Made by a program: the position numbers and the translations under genes. 64,000 nt of DNA, taken from the NCBI GenBank assembly GCA_041394885.1, contig JAWKHI010000002.1, positions 186,001 through 250,000 of the forward strand, read 5' to 3'. Under the pieces are notes generated by a model. It had not been told where the DNA came from, made no database searches, and saw only the letters and a program-made list of their open reading frames with translations. Within the stretch, counting starts at the first letter, position 1. Each line of letters opens with the position of its first letter. This document shows, piece after piece, positions 34,198 through 42,543 of the stretch. Source of the DNA: DSOI01 sp041394885 (GTDB taxonomy: Bacteria > Acidobacteriota > Terriglobia > Bryobacterales > Bryobacteraceae).

Positions 34198-34944
34198 TTA
34201 CAGCCGGTTGATCAGGCTAGCCACGTACCCGCCGCCGAACCCGTTGTCAATGTTCACCACTGACACGTTGCTCGAACAACTGTTCAGCATCCCCAGCAGC
34301 GCCGCCAATCCGTGAAAGCTCGCCCCATAGCCCACGCTGGTCGGCACCGCGATCACCGGACACGACACCAGCCCGCCCACCGCGCTCGGCAGCGCTCCCT
34401 CCATGCCCGCGCACACCACCGCCACCCGCGCCGCCGCGATCCGCTCCCGGTTCGCCATCAGCCGGTGGATCCCCGCCACCCCCACGTCCTGGATGCTGTC
34501 CACCTCGTTGCCCATCGTCTCCGCCGTCAAACGCGCTTCCTCCGCCACCGGGATGTCACTCGTCCCCGCGCAGATCACCGCGATCCGGCCTTTGCCGCGC
34601 ACTTCCCGGTCCCGCCACACGCGCACCACGCGCGACATCGGAAAATACTCCGCATCCGGAAACTTCTCCATCACCAGTTCCGCAGCGCGCTGCTCGCACC
34701 GCGTCGCCAGCACGTTCGCCGATCGCTCCAGCAGCTTCGTCGCGATCGCCAACACATGATCGGGTGATTTGCCCTGTCCGAAAATCACCTCCGGCATCCC
34801 TTGCCGCAGCGCACGGTGGTGGTCCACCTTCGCGAAGCCCAGATCTTCGAAAGGCATGTGGCGCAGCCGCCCGATCGCCTCCTCCACGTCCACAGACCCG
34901 TCCTTCACTTGTGCCAGAAGATTCTTCAGTTGCGTTTCATCCAT
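34198..34944 (-). CDS. larB: Pyridinium-3,5-biscarboxylic acid mononucleotide synthase LarB
   Basis: 248 residues, full length for LarB. The N-terminal helical part (LRHMPFEDLGFAKVDHHRALRQGMPEVIFG, split over residues 27-56) is highly characteristic. It is followed by an AIR-carboxylase (PurE)-like domain: VICAGTSDIPVAEEA near 123, VVCAGMEGALPSAVGG near 176, and PTSVGYGASFHG. LarB carboxylates and hydrolyses nicotinic acid adenine dinucleotide in the first step of nickel-pincer cofactor synthesis. LarC and LarE, needed for the cofactor, are not in this window. It is divergent from mqnP with 17 bases between. Confidence 0.95.
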   Translation of the reverse strand: MDETQLKNLLAQVKDGSVDVEEAIGRLRHMPFEDLGFAKVDHHRALRQGMPEVIFGQGKSPDHVLAIATKLLERSANVLATRCEQRAAELVMEKFPDAEYFPMSRVVRVWRDREVRGKGRIAVICAGTSDIPVAEEARLTAETMGNEVDSIQDVGVAGIHRLMANRERIAAARVAVVCAGMEGALPSAVGGLVSCPVIAVPTSVGYGASFHGLAALLGMLNSCSSNVSVVNIDNGFGGGYVASLINRL

Positions 34945-34947
34945 CGG

Positions 34948-34961
34948 TACAATCTATTGTA
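34948..34961. promoter_or_regulatory. Back-to-back TACAAT palindrome between larB and mqnP
   Basis: TACAAT-ct-ATTGTA gives a -10-like TACAAT in each direction within the 17-base gap. Rightwards the hexamer ends 8 bases before GTG 34962; leftwards it ends 11 bases before the larB ATG. Both transcripts would be leaderless or nearly so. No -35 is evident in the flanking coding sequence. Confidence 0.4.
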
Positions 34962-35870
34962 GTGGCCGACCCGTCGTTGTCCGTTTCTCCGCCGCCGTCC
35001 CTCACCGCCAGGATCCGCATGGCGCTCGACATGATCAAGTTCGAGCACTCCGTCTTCGCGCTTCCCTTCGCGTTGACCGGTGCTCTCCTCGCCTTGCGCG
35101 ACGTCCCTGTCCCAACCGCCGAAATCGTGCGCCGCCTCATCTGGATCGTCGTCGCCATGGTGGGCGCACGCTCGGCGGCCATGGCCTTCAACCGCATTGC
35201 GGACTCCGCCATCGACGCCCGCAACCCCCGCACCCGTACCCGTCATCTCCCCTCCGGCGCCCTCTCCCACCGCTTCGCCTGGGGCTTTTTCGCCATCGCT
35301 GTGGCCGTGTTTCTCCTCGCAGCCGGCATGCTCAACCGGTTGTGCCTCCAATTGGCCCCGGTGGCGCTCGGCGTGGTGCTGCTCTATTCCTACACGAAGC
35401 GATTCACCGCCCTCTGCCACCTCGTGCTCGGGTTCGCCTTGGGTATCGCCCCCGCCGCCGCCTGGATCGCCATCACCGGCTCGCTGGACCCCCGGATCCT
35501 GTGGCTCACCGCCGCCGTTACTCTCTGGACGGCCGGGTTTGACATCATCTACGCCTGTCAGGACTTTGAGTTCGATCGCTCCGAGGGCCTCTCGAGCATC
35601 CCTGCCGCGCTCGGGCTCTCCAACGCGCTCCTGCTTGCCCGCTTCCTCCACCTGCTCATGATCGTGTGTCTCGCTGCTCTCTGGGCATCCTTCGCCATGG
35701 GATGGCTCGCCGCCGCCGGCGTGGCCCTGGTGGCCGGCCTGCTTCTCTATGAGCACAGCCTCGTGTCGGCAAGCGATTTCAGCCGCGTCGACGCAGCGTT
35801 CTTTACCGTGAATGGCTGGGTCAGCATGTTATTCTTGGTGTTTTGGGCCGCCGATGTCCGCGCAATTTGA
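34962..35870 (+). CDS. mqnP: UbiA-family prenyltransferase, probable MqnP of futalosine menaquinone synthesis
   Basis: 302 residues, about 8-9 helices. It starts with MALDMIKFEHSVFALPFAL and the first Asp-rich prenyl-diphosphate motif MAFNRIADSAIDARNPRTR near 75-95; the second is YACQDFEFDRSEG near 195-207. These match bacterial 4-hydroxybenzoate/MqnP-type prenyltransferases, and adjacency to mqnE (17-base overlap) points to MqnP, which prenylates 1,4-dihydroxy-6-naphthoate in the membrane. GTG 34962 is preferred because the conserved SLTARIRMAL stretch starts before the first ATG; no SD is visible. Confidence 0.88.
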   Translation: MADPSLSVSPPPSLTARIRMALDMIKFEHSVFALPFALTGALLALRDVPVPTAEIVRRLIWIVVAMVGARSAAMAFNRIADSAIDARNPRTRTRHLPSGALSHRFAWGFFAIAVAVFLLAAGMLNRLCLQLAPVALGVVLLYSYTKRFTALCHLVLGFALGIAPAAAWIAITGSLDPRILWLTAAVTLWTAGFDIIYACQDFEFDRSEGLSSIPAALGLSNALLLARFLHLLMIVCLAALWASFAMGWLAAAGVALVAGLLLYEHSLVSASDFSRVDAAFFTVNGWVSMLFLVFWAADVRAI

Positions 35871-36972
35871 AGACCGAAGACTGATCCCCATCCACGACAA
35901 GGTGCTCGCCGCCGAACGCCTCTCTTTTGACGACGGCGTCACGCTCTACCGCACGCCCGATCTCCTCGGCGTCGGCTACCTGGCCAACCTCGTACGGGAA
36001 CGCCTCCACGGCAACGTCACCTATTTCAACGTCAACCGCCACATCAACCCCACCGATGTTTGTGTCGCCAGTTGCCGCCTCTGCGCTTTCGGGAAAAAGG
36101 CCAAGGACCCCCGCGCCTACATGATGACCTTTGATCAGGTCTATGAGACCGCGGCCAAGGGCTACGCCGAAGCCATCACCGAATTCCACATCGTCGGCGG
36201 GTTGCATCCCGAGATGGGGCTGGACTGGTTCTGCGAAATGCTCCGCGGACTCAAGCAGCGCTTTCCGGACGTTCATCTCAAGGCGCTCACCATGGTGGAG
36301 GTTGCCTTCGTCGCCCAGCGCGCCAAGGTTTCCATTCGCGAAGCGCTCACCCGCTTGAAGGAAGCCGGCATGGATTCGCTCCCCGGCGGCGGCGCCGAGA
36401 TTTTCTCCGAGCCTGTGCGCCGCATCATCTGCGATCACAAGATCGACGGCAATCAGTGGCTCGAGACCGCGCGCGTGGCACACGAACTCGGGTTGCATTC
36501 CAATTGCACCATGCTCTACGGGCACATTGAAAACGAGCAGGATCGCGTCGATCACCTCGTCCGCCTCCGGCGCCTGCAGGATGACACCCGCGGCTTCGTC
36601 ACCTACATTCCCCTCGCCTTTCACCCTGACAATACGGCGCTGTCCCACATCGCCAAGACCACCGGGTTTCAGGACCTCAAGGCCATCGCCGTGGCCCGCC
36701 TCATGCTCGACAACATCCCTCATGTCAAGGCCTACTGGATCATGATGACGCCGCGGATTGCCCAGATCGCTCAGCGCTTCGGCGCCGACGATATCGATGG
36801 CACCGTCGTAGAGGAGAAGATCTATCACGATGCCGGGGCGACCACCACCCAGTCCATGCGCCGCGCCGAACTGCTCCAGTTGATCAAAAGGTCCGGCCGC
36901 GAGCCGCTCGAGCGCGATACGCTCTACCGTCCCGTGCAGCGCACCGAGACCGCCTTCACCGTCCTCGTATGA
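35854..36972 (+). CDS. mqnE: Aminofutalosine synthase MqnE (radical SAM)
   Basis: 372 residues. The radical-SAM cluster motif Cx3Cx2C, CVASCRLC, is at 70-77 after HINPTDV. Typical MqnE blocks follow: ITEFHIVGGLHPEMG near 110, TMVEVAFVAQRA, LPGGGAEIFSEPVR near 180-195, and HDAGATTTQSM near the C-terminus. It joins 3-enolpyruvoyl-benzoate with SAM to give aminofutalosine in the alternative menaquinone pathway. ATG 35854 overlaps the mqnP stop by 17 bases, and the stop overlaps the cyclophilin ATG, so the three genes form one unit. Other mqn genes are not in the window. Confidence 0.95.
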   Translation: MSAQFEDRRLIPIHDKVLAAERLSFDDGVTLYRTPDLLGVGYLANLVRERLHGNVTYFNVNRHINPTDVCVASCRLCAFGKKAKDPRAYMMTFDQVYETAAKGYAEAITEFHIVGGLHPEMGLDWFCEMLRGLKQRFPDVHLKALTMVEVAFVAQRAKVSIREALTRLKEAGMDSLPGGGAEIFSEPVRRIICDHKIDGNQWLETARVAHELGLHSNCTMLYGHIENEQDRVDHLVRLRRLQDDTRGFVTYIPLAFHPDNTALSHIAKTTGFQDLKAIAVARLMLDNIPHVKAYWIMMTPRIAQIAQRFGADDIDGTVVEEKIYHDAGATTTQSMRRAELLQLIKRSGREPLERDTLYRPVQRTETAFTVLV

Positions 36973-37607
36973 ACCGTTCTCGCATCAAACTACTCCTCTC
37001 GGCCTTGGCAGGCGCGGTCATCGTTTTCGCCCAGGCCCCCACTCTCGCGCCTGCCCGCGAACCCGGCCTCTATGCTTCCATCGACCTTGTCAAGGGCGGC
37101 CCGGGTGCGGAAGAGGAACTCGGCCGCATCACCTTCCGCCTGTTCGATAAGGAAGCTCCCGCCACCGTGAAGAATTTCGTGAACCTCGCCCAGGGCGCGC
37201 GTTCCTATCTCGATCCCCGCACGGGTCTTCCCTCCCGCCGGCCTTTTTACAAAGGTCTCACCTTTCACCGCGTCATTCCCGGATTCATGATCCAGGGCGG
37301 CGATCCCCTCGGTGACGGCACCGGCGGCACCACCATCATCCCGGATGAGATTGACCCGAACCTGAAGTTTGACCGGCCGGGCCGCGTGGGAATGGCCAAT
37401 TCCGGCCCCAATTCCGGAAGCTGTCAGTTCTTCATCACCGAGGGTGGCCCCGGTACTACGAAGCACCTCGATGGTCTCCACACCATCTTCGGGCAAGTCG
37501 TCGAGGGGCAGGACGTCGTGAGTAAGGTGACCGCGGTACCCACAGATGCCGAACGTCCCGTGGCGCCCATCCGCATCGCTGCGGTGACCGTCGAACGCGT
37601 CCCATAA
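36969..37607 (+). CDS. Secreted cyclophilin-type peptidyl-prolyl isomerase
   Basis: 212 residues with an N-terminal signal peptide (LLLSALAGAVIVFAQA). The cyclophilin core contains ITFRLFDKEAPATVKNFVNL, FHRVIPGFMIQGGDP with the catalytic Arg near 102, GMANSGPNSGSCQFFIT, and LDGLHTIFGQVVEG. It catalyses proline cis/trans isomerisation, probably in the periplasm during protein folding. ATGA overlap with mqnE places it last in the mqnP-mqnE unit, though no pathway link is expected. A possible downstream AT-rich gap carries the promoter of the next gene. Confidence 0.95.
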   Translation: MNRSRIKLLLSALAGAVIVFAQAPTLAPAREPGLYASIDLVKGGPGAEEELGRITFRLFDKEAPATVKNFVNLAQGARSYLDPRTGLPSRRPFYKGLTFHRVIPGFMIQGGDPLGDGTGGTTIIPDEIDPNLKFDRPGRVGMANSGPNSGSCQFFITEGGPGTTKHLDGLHTIFGQVVEGQDVVSKVTAVPTDAERPVAPIRIAAVTVERVP

Positions 37608-37746
37608 TCGTTTTCCCCCCCTGCGCGCCACTCGTATCAGACGAACACCTGTCCACGGTCCCACAAGCTCCGGAGCGTCCTAGTAGTACAAAAATCGACG
37701 AACATCCGTCTCTATTTATTGCTTTTCGTTAGCAGATGTCTTCGGT

Positions 37747-37752
37747 TATACT
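37747..37752 (+). promoter_or_regulatory. -10-like TATACT before the PEP-CTERM gene
   Basis: TATACT sits in an AT-rich stretch 70 bases before the ATG; no good -35 lies 16-18 bases upstream, and no sigma-54 pattern was seen. The 215-base gap (37608-37822) holds nothing else that I can name. Confidence 0.3.
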
Positions 37753-37822
37753 AGTTTCACCGAGCTGCGGCAAATCACAACAGAATAACGCCTAGCCAGC
37801 CGACTACCAGAGGAGAATCTAC

Positions 37823-38818
37823 ATGCATTCGGTCTCAACCCGCGCTCCACGCGCGATTCGGCCCCCCTTGGCCGCTCTCGTAACCATCCTCACGATTTCA
37901 GCTGCGGCATCGCTCCAGGCTGGCATTATTTACCGGCAGGGACTCACGGCCGAATGGCTGCTTGACGACCCCGGTGACAACGCCCCGCCCATTACCGGGA
38001 ACTTCGAACTGATCGACGAAAACTCGAGCGGGACTTTTCAGGCGAACGCGCCGGTCCCGTTCGGCTCGGGCTCAACCTCCCTGGAGATTAGCTTCGACCC
38101 CGCCACGGCGACCTTTCGCTCCACGTCGGATACCCGCGCCCGTCAATCCGGACTCAATCAGGGCCCAGGATGGCAATCGCTTCAGGTTAGGGGCTTTCAA
38201 TCGATTCGATTCGACGACATGATCAGCGTGGATAACCGTGTCGTTGGCATCGGGTTTGTGCACTTCTATCTGGTTGCCACCGGATCGGTAGGCTTGAACA
38301 ACGCGATCATCGCGCCGCCGGACTCATTCGCTCCGATCGACACCTCCACCGCGGTCGTATTTAACCTCGACGGTGGAGCGCCAGGTGTCGAAGACCACGC
38401 CTTCGGGAGAGTAGACAAGGCTAAGGCGCACGATTGTCTCGGCGACGGCATATGTTCGTTTAGCGAGGCAGACCCAGTCGTCGAAAACCTCGAGCTGCTG
38501 GTGCCGTTCAATCAGGGCGATCCCTTCCCGCTCCGATTCTCCTTGACCGAGGCTGCCTTTCTCAACGGCACGGTCGTCGACGCGACGGAAGTCAATATGC
38601 AAGTGCGGAATGACCTGTCAAGCACCATGAAGCTCTATGCCGACGTCTACGACTCGAATATGAACCTGATCCCCGGCTTACAGGTGACCTCCGCCGAAGG
38701 CGTTACCTATCGCAACTTCACCTCGTCTCCGTCGCAAGTGCCGGAACCGGGCACGATGGCTCTGGCGGGCATCGCGCTGCTGGGGCTCGCCGCATTCGGC
38801 AAGCGTTCGGCGCGATAA
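37823..38818 (+). CDS. PEP-CTERM sorting-signal protein
   Basis: 331 residues. Signal peptide (to about residue 33, ending LQAG), a secreted beta-rich body, and a canonical PEP-CTERM tail: VPEPGTMALAGIALLGLAAF followed by basic GKRSAR. The tail is recognised by exosortase (EpsH/XrtA), which cleaves at PEP; this usually accompanies exopolysaccharide production. The body has an NxS/T-poor, Asp-rich sequence and two Cys (HDCLGDGICSF) but no known domain. AGAGGAGAA lies about 6 bases before the ATG. No exosortase gene is in the window. Confidence 0.92.
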   Translation: MHSVSTRAPRAIRPPLAALVTILTISAAASLQAGIIYRQGLTAEWLLDDPGDNAPPITGNFELIDENSSGTFQANAPVPFGSGSTSLEISFDPATATFRSTSDTRARQSGLNQGPGWQSLQVRGFQSIRFDDMISVDNRVVGIGFVHFYLVATGSVGLNNAIIAPPDSFAPIDTSTAVVFNLDGGAPGVEDHAFGRVDKAKAHDCLGDGICSFSEADPVVENLELLVPFNQGDPFPLRFSLTEAAFLNGTVVDATEVNMQVRNDLSSTMKLYADVYDSNMNLIPGLQVTSAEGVTYRNFTSSPSQVPEPGTMALAGIALLGLAAFGKRSAR

Positions 38819-39248
38819 CAGGAATCAGGCAGCACACCAGCCTGCCGTCGCGCCGCTACCCGGGGATCGCCCCCACCCACGTGGCCGGTCCTGTGCAGGC
38901 CGGGTCCGCGAGTTGCTCTACTTCGCGCCCGAGTTCCGTTTGCATGGCGTCCGCCGCTTTTCCTGTTCGATCAACGAGAGTGCTGCCACGGGCCGTCGGC
39001 GGCAGATCTTCCGATTCACTTCCACAAATGCCCGGCTGAGTTTCTGAAACTTCTCGAATTCAGACAATCTCGCGTTCGGCCATTTTTGATGTCGCGCCCA
39101 CTGAGCTTCGGGCTGGCTCCAGCGGGGCCGCAATACGCCCGCGGTCTGTGTGCTCCATACCGCAGTCTGTGTGCTCCATAAAGGATCGCCCCAGTCCCGC
39201 CGATAGGGAATGGGGAGCCACCACGGAGACTTGTCCGAAGCACAGATT
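38819..39248. other. Gene-free stretch before the Tad genes
   Basis: 430 bases. A minus-strand frame runs through it (38918-39307) and ends WARHQKWPNARLSEFEKF...CKRNSGAK, which might be a remnant of an unidentified gene, but it overlaps the cpaB start and shows no start signal. The stretch also holds a short tandem repeat (39144-39180). No terminator with a T-run was seen after the PEP-CTERM gene. Confidence 0.4.
39144..39180. repeat. 21-base tandem repeat, about 1.8 copies
   Basis: GTCTGTGTGCTCCATA occurs at 39144-39159 and again at 39165-39180, giving a 21-base period with spacer CCGCA. Function unknown; it may be a replication-slippage duplication. Confidence 0.7.
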
Positions 39249-39986
39249 ATGAAGAAAAACCTGATCCCGCTGGTTTCGATCGCGTTCGTTGTCGCGGCAA
39301 TTTGCACGGCGGTCTTTTATGGCCTCGTCGCCGGACGATTGACCAGCCCCGCATCGGCCAACTCGAACGGCGCCATGTTGGTCGCCGCACGGTCCATCGC
39401 GAGTGGACAACGCGTATCGGCCGCCGACGCAAAGGCCGTTCCCGTCTCGGGCCAGGTTCCCGACAGCGTCTTCCGCAGTCCGGCCCAGTTGGAAGGGCTC
39501 ACCGCTTTGCGAGACATCAAGGCCAATGAACCCCTTTCCCCCGCGCAACTGGTCTCCGCCGAGGCCGGGGGCGGCCTGGGTATTCCGGTTGGAAAACGGG
39601 CCATCTCCATCCAAGTGGCCGACTCAGCCGGAATTCTGACTGTCCTCCGGCCCGGCTACCGCGTCGACGTCCTGGCCATCCACGGCGAGGGCAATCAGGC
39701 CCTGGCCAAAACCTTGCTCCGGAATCTCGAAGTCCTACGTGTGAATAAGCAACCCGAGCCTTCGCCCGGCAAACCGGCTCTGCCGGTGGTGACCCTGCTC
39801 GCCACGCCCACCCAAGCAGACGCGCTTGCTCTTGCCGATGCCGTTACCAGGGTCCGCCTCCTGCTCCGGAATCCATTCGACAACGCCGATGACGATACCG
39901 CGCGGCGCCTCGACGTAGGCGCCCTGATGCAAGCCCCCTCCGGGGCTGCAAGCGGTGGGGCGCGCCGGACGGGTGGCGTCCGCTAG
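39249..39986 (+). CDS. cpaB: Flp pilus assembly protein CpaB/RcpC
   Basis: 245 residues. An N-terminal transmembrane anchor (about 5-28) is followed by a SAF domain (MLVAARSIASGQRVSAADAK, LRDIKANEPLSPAQLV) and the RcpC/CpaB region (GKRAISIQVADSAGILTVLRP, RVDVLAI, LLRNLEVLRV, ATPTQADALALADAV). CpaB is a periplasmic component thought to stabilise the secretin of Tad pili. ATG 39249 gives the normal short cytoplasmic tail. It is the first gene of cpaB-tadB-tadC; tadB starts 4 bases after its stop. Confidence 0.9.
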   Translation: MKKNLIPLVSIAFVVAAICTAVFYGLVAGRLTSPASANSNGAMLVAARSIASGQRVSAADAKAVPVSGQVPDSVFRSPAQLEGLTALRDIKANEPLSPAQLVSAEAGGGLGIPVGKRAISIQVADSAGILTVLRPGYRVDVLAIHGEGNQALAKTLLRNLEVLRVNKQPEPSPGKPALPVVTLLATPTQADALALADAVTRVRLLLRNPFDNADDDTARRLDVGALMQAPSGAASGGARRTGGVR

Positions 39987-39990
39987 GCCC

Positions 39991-40968
39991 ATGCCCACCC
40001 TGCTCATGGCCGGGGTGTTCGCCGCTACCTTCGCGGTGGTCGCCGTCGCGGTGGTCCTTTACGCGCGAAGCTCGGCTTCCGAGCCCTCCGCCGATGGTGA
40101 GTTCCCCGTTCAGGAAGAATCCATCGACTGGCTCAAACCGGTCCAGGCCGCCCCCGGCATCCTGAAAGAGGAAACACTCAGTTCCATCACCGCGTGGGAT
40201 CAGTTGCTTGCCCGTGTCAACGGTGTCGAGCGTATGCGGCACGCCCTCGCCGAAGCTGGCATGCAATGGTCGGTCGGACGCTTGACGGCCATGATGCTGC
40301 TGGCCGGCGCCGCCACCTTTGCCATCCTGTGGCCCATGAGTTGGGCCTCGCAGTGGGGCAAGGTCGCCGCGGCCGCCATTTCCGCGTCCGCTCCCTACCT
40401 CATCGTGCGCCGCCGCCGGAGAAAGCGGATGCTCTTGTTCGAGCACCAGTTCCCCGAGGCCATGGACACCCTCTCCCGAGCGATGCGCGCCGGGAATCCC
40501 TTCTCGGTCGCGCTCGAACTGGTCTCCCGCGAAACGCCCCATCCGCTCGGTCTCGAGCTGCGCAAAACGGTCGATGAACGCAAGCTCGGTATGAGTTGGG
40601 ACGTCGCCCTCGCGCATCTCGCCCAACGCGTTCCAGTCGTGGAGGTGAACATCTTCGTTGCCGCGGTCCAGTTGCAGACGCGCACCGGAGGCAAGCTCCA
40701 CGAAGTGATCGGGAAATTGGCGGAGACAATGCGTGAAAGCACCGCCCTCAAGGGCGAAGTCCGCTCCATCGCCGCGCATGGCAAAATGACGGGGACCCTC
40801 CTGACCGTTCTTCCTTTGGCCATTACGGCCATCATGAGCTATGTGAATCCCACCAGCCTCCTGGTGCTTTGGAATGACCCGGTCGGCCATCGCCTCATCT
40901 GGATCGCCGCCGGGTGCCTGATCCTCGCCCACGTGGTCATTCAGAAATTGGTGGATATCAAACTATGA
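39991..40968 (+). CDS. tadB: Tad pilus inner-membrane protein TadB
   Basis: 325 residues. N-terminal helix (about 3-25), a basic linker, two helices (about 105-150 with a basic RRRRRKRM break), the T2SSF domain (FPEAMDTLSRAMRAGNPFSV, LAHLAQRVPVVEVNIFVAAV, QTRTGGKLHEVIGKLAETMR), and two C-terminal helices. TadB and TadC form the inner-membrane platform of Tad/Flp pilus secretion, driven by the TadA ATPase, which is not present here. The stop overlaps the tadC start (ATGA). Confidence 0.92.
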   Translation: MPTLLMAGVFAATFAVVAVAVVLYARSSASEPSADGEFPVQEESIDWLKPVQAAPGILKEETLSSITAWDQLLARVNGVERMRHALAEAGMQWSVGRLTAMMLLAGAATFAILWPMSWASQWGKVAAAAISASAPYLIVRRRRRKRMLLFEHQFPEAMDTLSRAMRAGNPFSVALELVSRETPHPLGLELRKTVDERKLGMSWDVALAHLAQRVPVVEVNIFVAAVQLQTRTGGKLHEVIGKLAETMRESTALKGEVRSIAAHGKMTGTLLTVLPLAITAIMSYVNPTSLLVLWNDPVGHRLIWIAAGCLILAHVVIQKLVDIKL

Positions 40969-41885
40969 CCCCGCTGCTTTGGCTGCTGCCACTGTTCTTC
41001 GTGGTCGTGCTCGTCTCGGTCATGGCGGCCGGTGCCATCGTCATGCGCCTCCAGGAACGCGCCGCCTGGGTCAATGGCAACGGCGCCGGCGCTGTGGCCC
41101 CCGATCCCTCCTCTGGCTTCGGTTGGGCCATCGATGCGCTGGCCGCGCTCGGCAAGCTACTGCCCGCGAATCAATCCGCCGGGCAGGATGGCAAGCTCTT
41201 GCGGTTGCTGTTCCGCGCCGGCCATCGCTCCCCTTCGGCTCCCTTCGTCCTTCATGGAGTCCAAATCGTGGCGGGTCTGTTGTTGGCTGTCATTCTCGGC
41301 GTCTCCACCCTCGCCACCAGGAGTCTTCCCGACGCCTTCATTCCGGCTATTTGCGGCGCGGGCTTCGGCTTTCTGCTGCCGCCCCGGATCCTCGAATGGG
41401 TGGTCCGGTTCCGCGTCCGCCGAATTCGGGCTGCCTTGCCCCCCGCCCTCGACCTTCTGGTGCTCGCCCTCGAGGCCGGCCAACCCCTCGAGCAGGCCAT
41501 GGAGGAAACCTCGAAGGCAATCCGCACGGTGTATCCCGAACTGGCGTCGGAATTCGTCTATTGCAGCCTCGAGATCAACGCCGGCACCGCCCGCGGCAAC
41601 GCCCTCCACCGGTTGGGCGAGCGTGGCGGCGACGAAGAGTTAAGAAAGGTCGCGGCCGTGCTCATTGACGGCGAGCGCTTCGGCACTCCGCTCGGGCCCG
41701 CGCTTCGCTCGCATTCCCACTACCTGCGCTCCAGGATGCGGCAGGGCGCGCAGGAAGCCGCGCGTAAGCTCACCGTGAAGCTGGTCATTCCGGTGTTCTT
41801 CCTCATCTTCCCCTCGGTGCTCCTGGTCACTTTGGGTCCCGCTTATTTCCAGATGCGAAGTTTCCTCGACAACTTCCTCAAGTAG
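40965..41885 (+). CDS. tadC: Tad pilus inner-membrane protein TadC
   Basis: 306 residues: an N-terminal helix, helices near 95-140, a T2SSF domain (ALPPALDLLVLALEAGQPLE, MEETSKAIRTVYPELASEF, GNALHRLGERGGDEELRKVA), and a final helix pair ending in SVLLVTLGPAYF. It pairs with TadB. After it comes a 14-base palindrome (GCGTTT-tg-AAACGC at 41898-41911) and then a convergent gene. Pilin, ATPase, secretin and CpaE genes are all missing from the neighbourhood. Confidence 0.92.
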   Translation: MTPLLWLLPLFFVVVLVSVMAAGAIVMRLQERAAWVNGNGAGAVAPDPSSGFGWAIDALAALGKLLPANQSAGQDGKLLRLLFRAGHRSPSAPFVLHGVQIVAGLLLAVILGVSTLATRSLPDAFIPAICGAGFGFLLPPRILEWVVRFRVRRIRAALPPALDLLVLALEAGQPLEQAMEETSKAIRTVYPELASEFVYCSLEINAGTARGNALHRLGERGGDEELRKVAAVLIDGERFGTPLGPALRSHSHYLRSRMRQGAQEAARKLTVKLVIPVFFLIFPSVLLVTLGPAYFQMRSFLDNFLK

Positions 41886-42029
41886 GCCCTTTCACGAGCG
41901 TTTTGAAACGCCCAACCCGTTCGATCCGAGAGCCTTGCCAACGCTGATTTCCCCGCGCGCATGACGCCGCAAACGATACTGATGGTAGTTGGAAACGGCG
42001 AACCCCGGCGGAGAAACGCGATCGAACGG

Positions 42030-42102
42030 AACAAAGCCAATCGAGTCTCGCGGCAGAATACTGAAAAGAAAACACTTTGCCTCCGAGCCGATTGGCTTTG
42101 TT
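42030..42102. repeat. 14-base perfect inverted repeat with 45-base spacer
   Basis: AACAAAGCCAATCG (42030-42043) is the exact reverse complement of CGATTGGCTTTGTT (42089-42102). It lies between the convergent tadC and 42124-42543 genes, so it may end transcription from either side, or be a remnant of a mobile element. No flanking duplication is visible. Confidence 0.65.
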
Positions 42103-42123
42103 TCGCCGGTCAAACCCAATCGG

Positions 42124-42543
42124 TCAGCCGCGCTTCAGTGTGATTGCCGCCGCCCGCTTCCGGTTGGGAGAAAGCTTGATTTCGTCGCCCTCCAGCGTGC
42201 CTTTCCACTCCGTCGCACGCTCGCCTTTCTTCGTTTTTTGCATCACGGTGAAGGTGAAGCTGTTGCCGTCCACTTTCCCGTCTTTGATCTCGACGCCACG
42301 GCCCCGTTTGCCGCGGCTCATCGTGCCGGTCAGCGCGGCCCCGTCCGCCTTCAGCTCGAGCACCAGCGGATTGCCGCCCTTCTTGGTCTGCATCTCGCCG
42401 GTCCATTTTCCATTCAGGTCGGCGCCGAACGCCGCGCTGGTCATCGTAAGACAGGCAACCATCGCAAGGCCGGCCAGGGTGATCCGGGCCAACGATAAGA
42501 TGGAAGAGCCTGCTCTCGTTGCAAATGTTTTCATTGCCTGCAT
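42124..42543 (-). CDS. Small secreted beta-rich protein, 139 residues
   Basis: A signal peptide ends near TMTSAAFGA, then about 100 residues of beta strands: LNGKWTGEMQTKKGGNPLVL, ADGAALTGTMSRGKRG, VDGNSFTFTVMQKTKKG, EWKGTLEGDEIKLSP. This repeated strand pattern (W-x-G...L-x-L...G..LTGT) is common in Acidobacteria and Planctomycetes secreted proteins and resembles a lipocalin-like barrel; no function is known to me. Its ATG at 42543 shares three bases with the opposing priA ATG. A second in-frame ATG at 42534 is equally possible. Confidence 0.78.
   Translation of the reverse strand: MQAMKTFATRAGSSILSLARITLAGLAMVACLTMTSAAFGADLNGKWTGEMQTKKGGNPLVLELKADGAALTGTMSRGKRGRGVEIKDGKVDGNSFTFTVMQKTKKGERATEWKGTLEGDEIKLSPNRKRAAAITLKRG

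Noticed and set aside
38918..39307. Minus-strand frame before cpaB as a transposase remnant
   Set aside because: The tail looks somewhat protein-like but matches no family I can name, overlaps the cpaB start, and has no inverted repeats beside it.
41886..42123. Replication origin in the AT-richer gap before priA
   Set aside because: No DnaA boxes (TTATCCACA or close) and no dnaA/dnaN nearby; only the strand skew supports an origin, so no ori feature was called.
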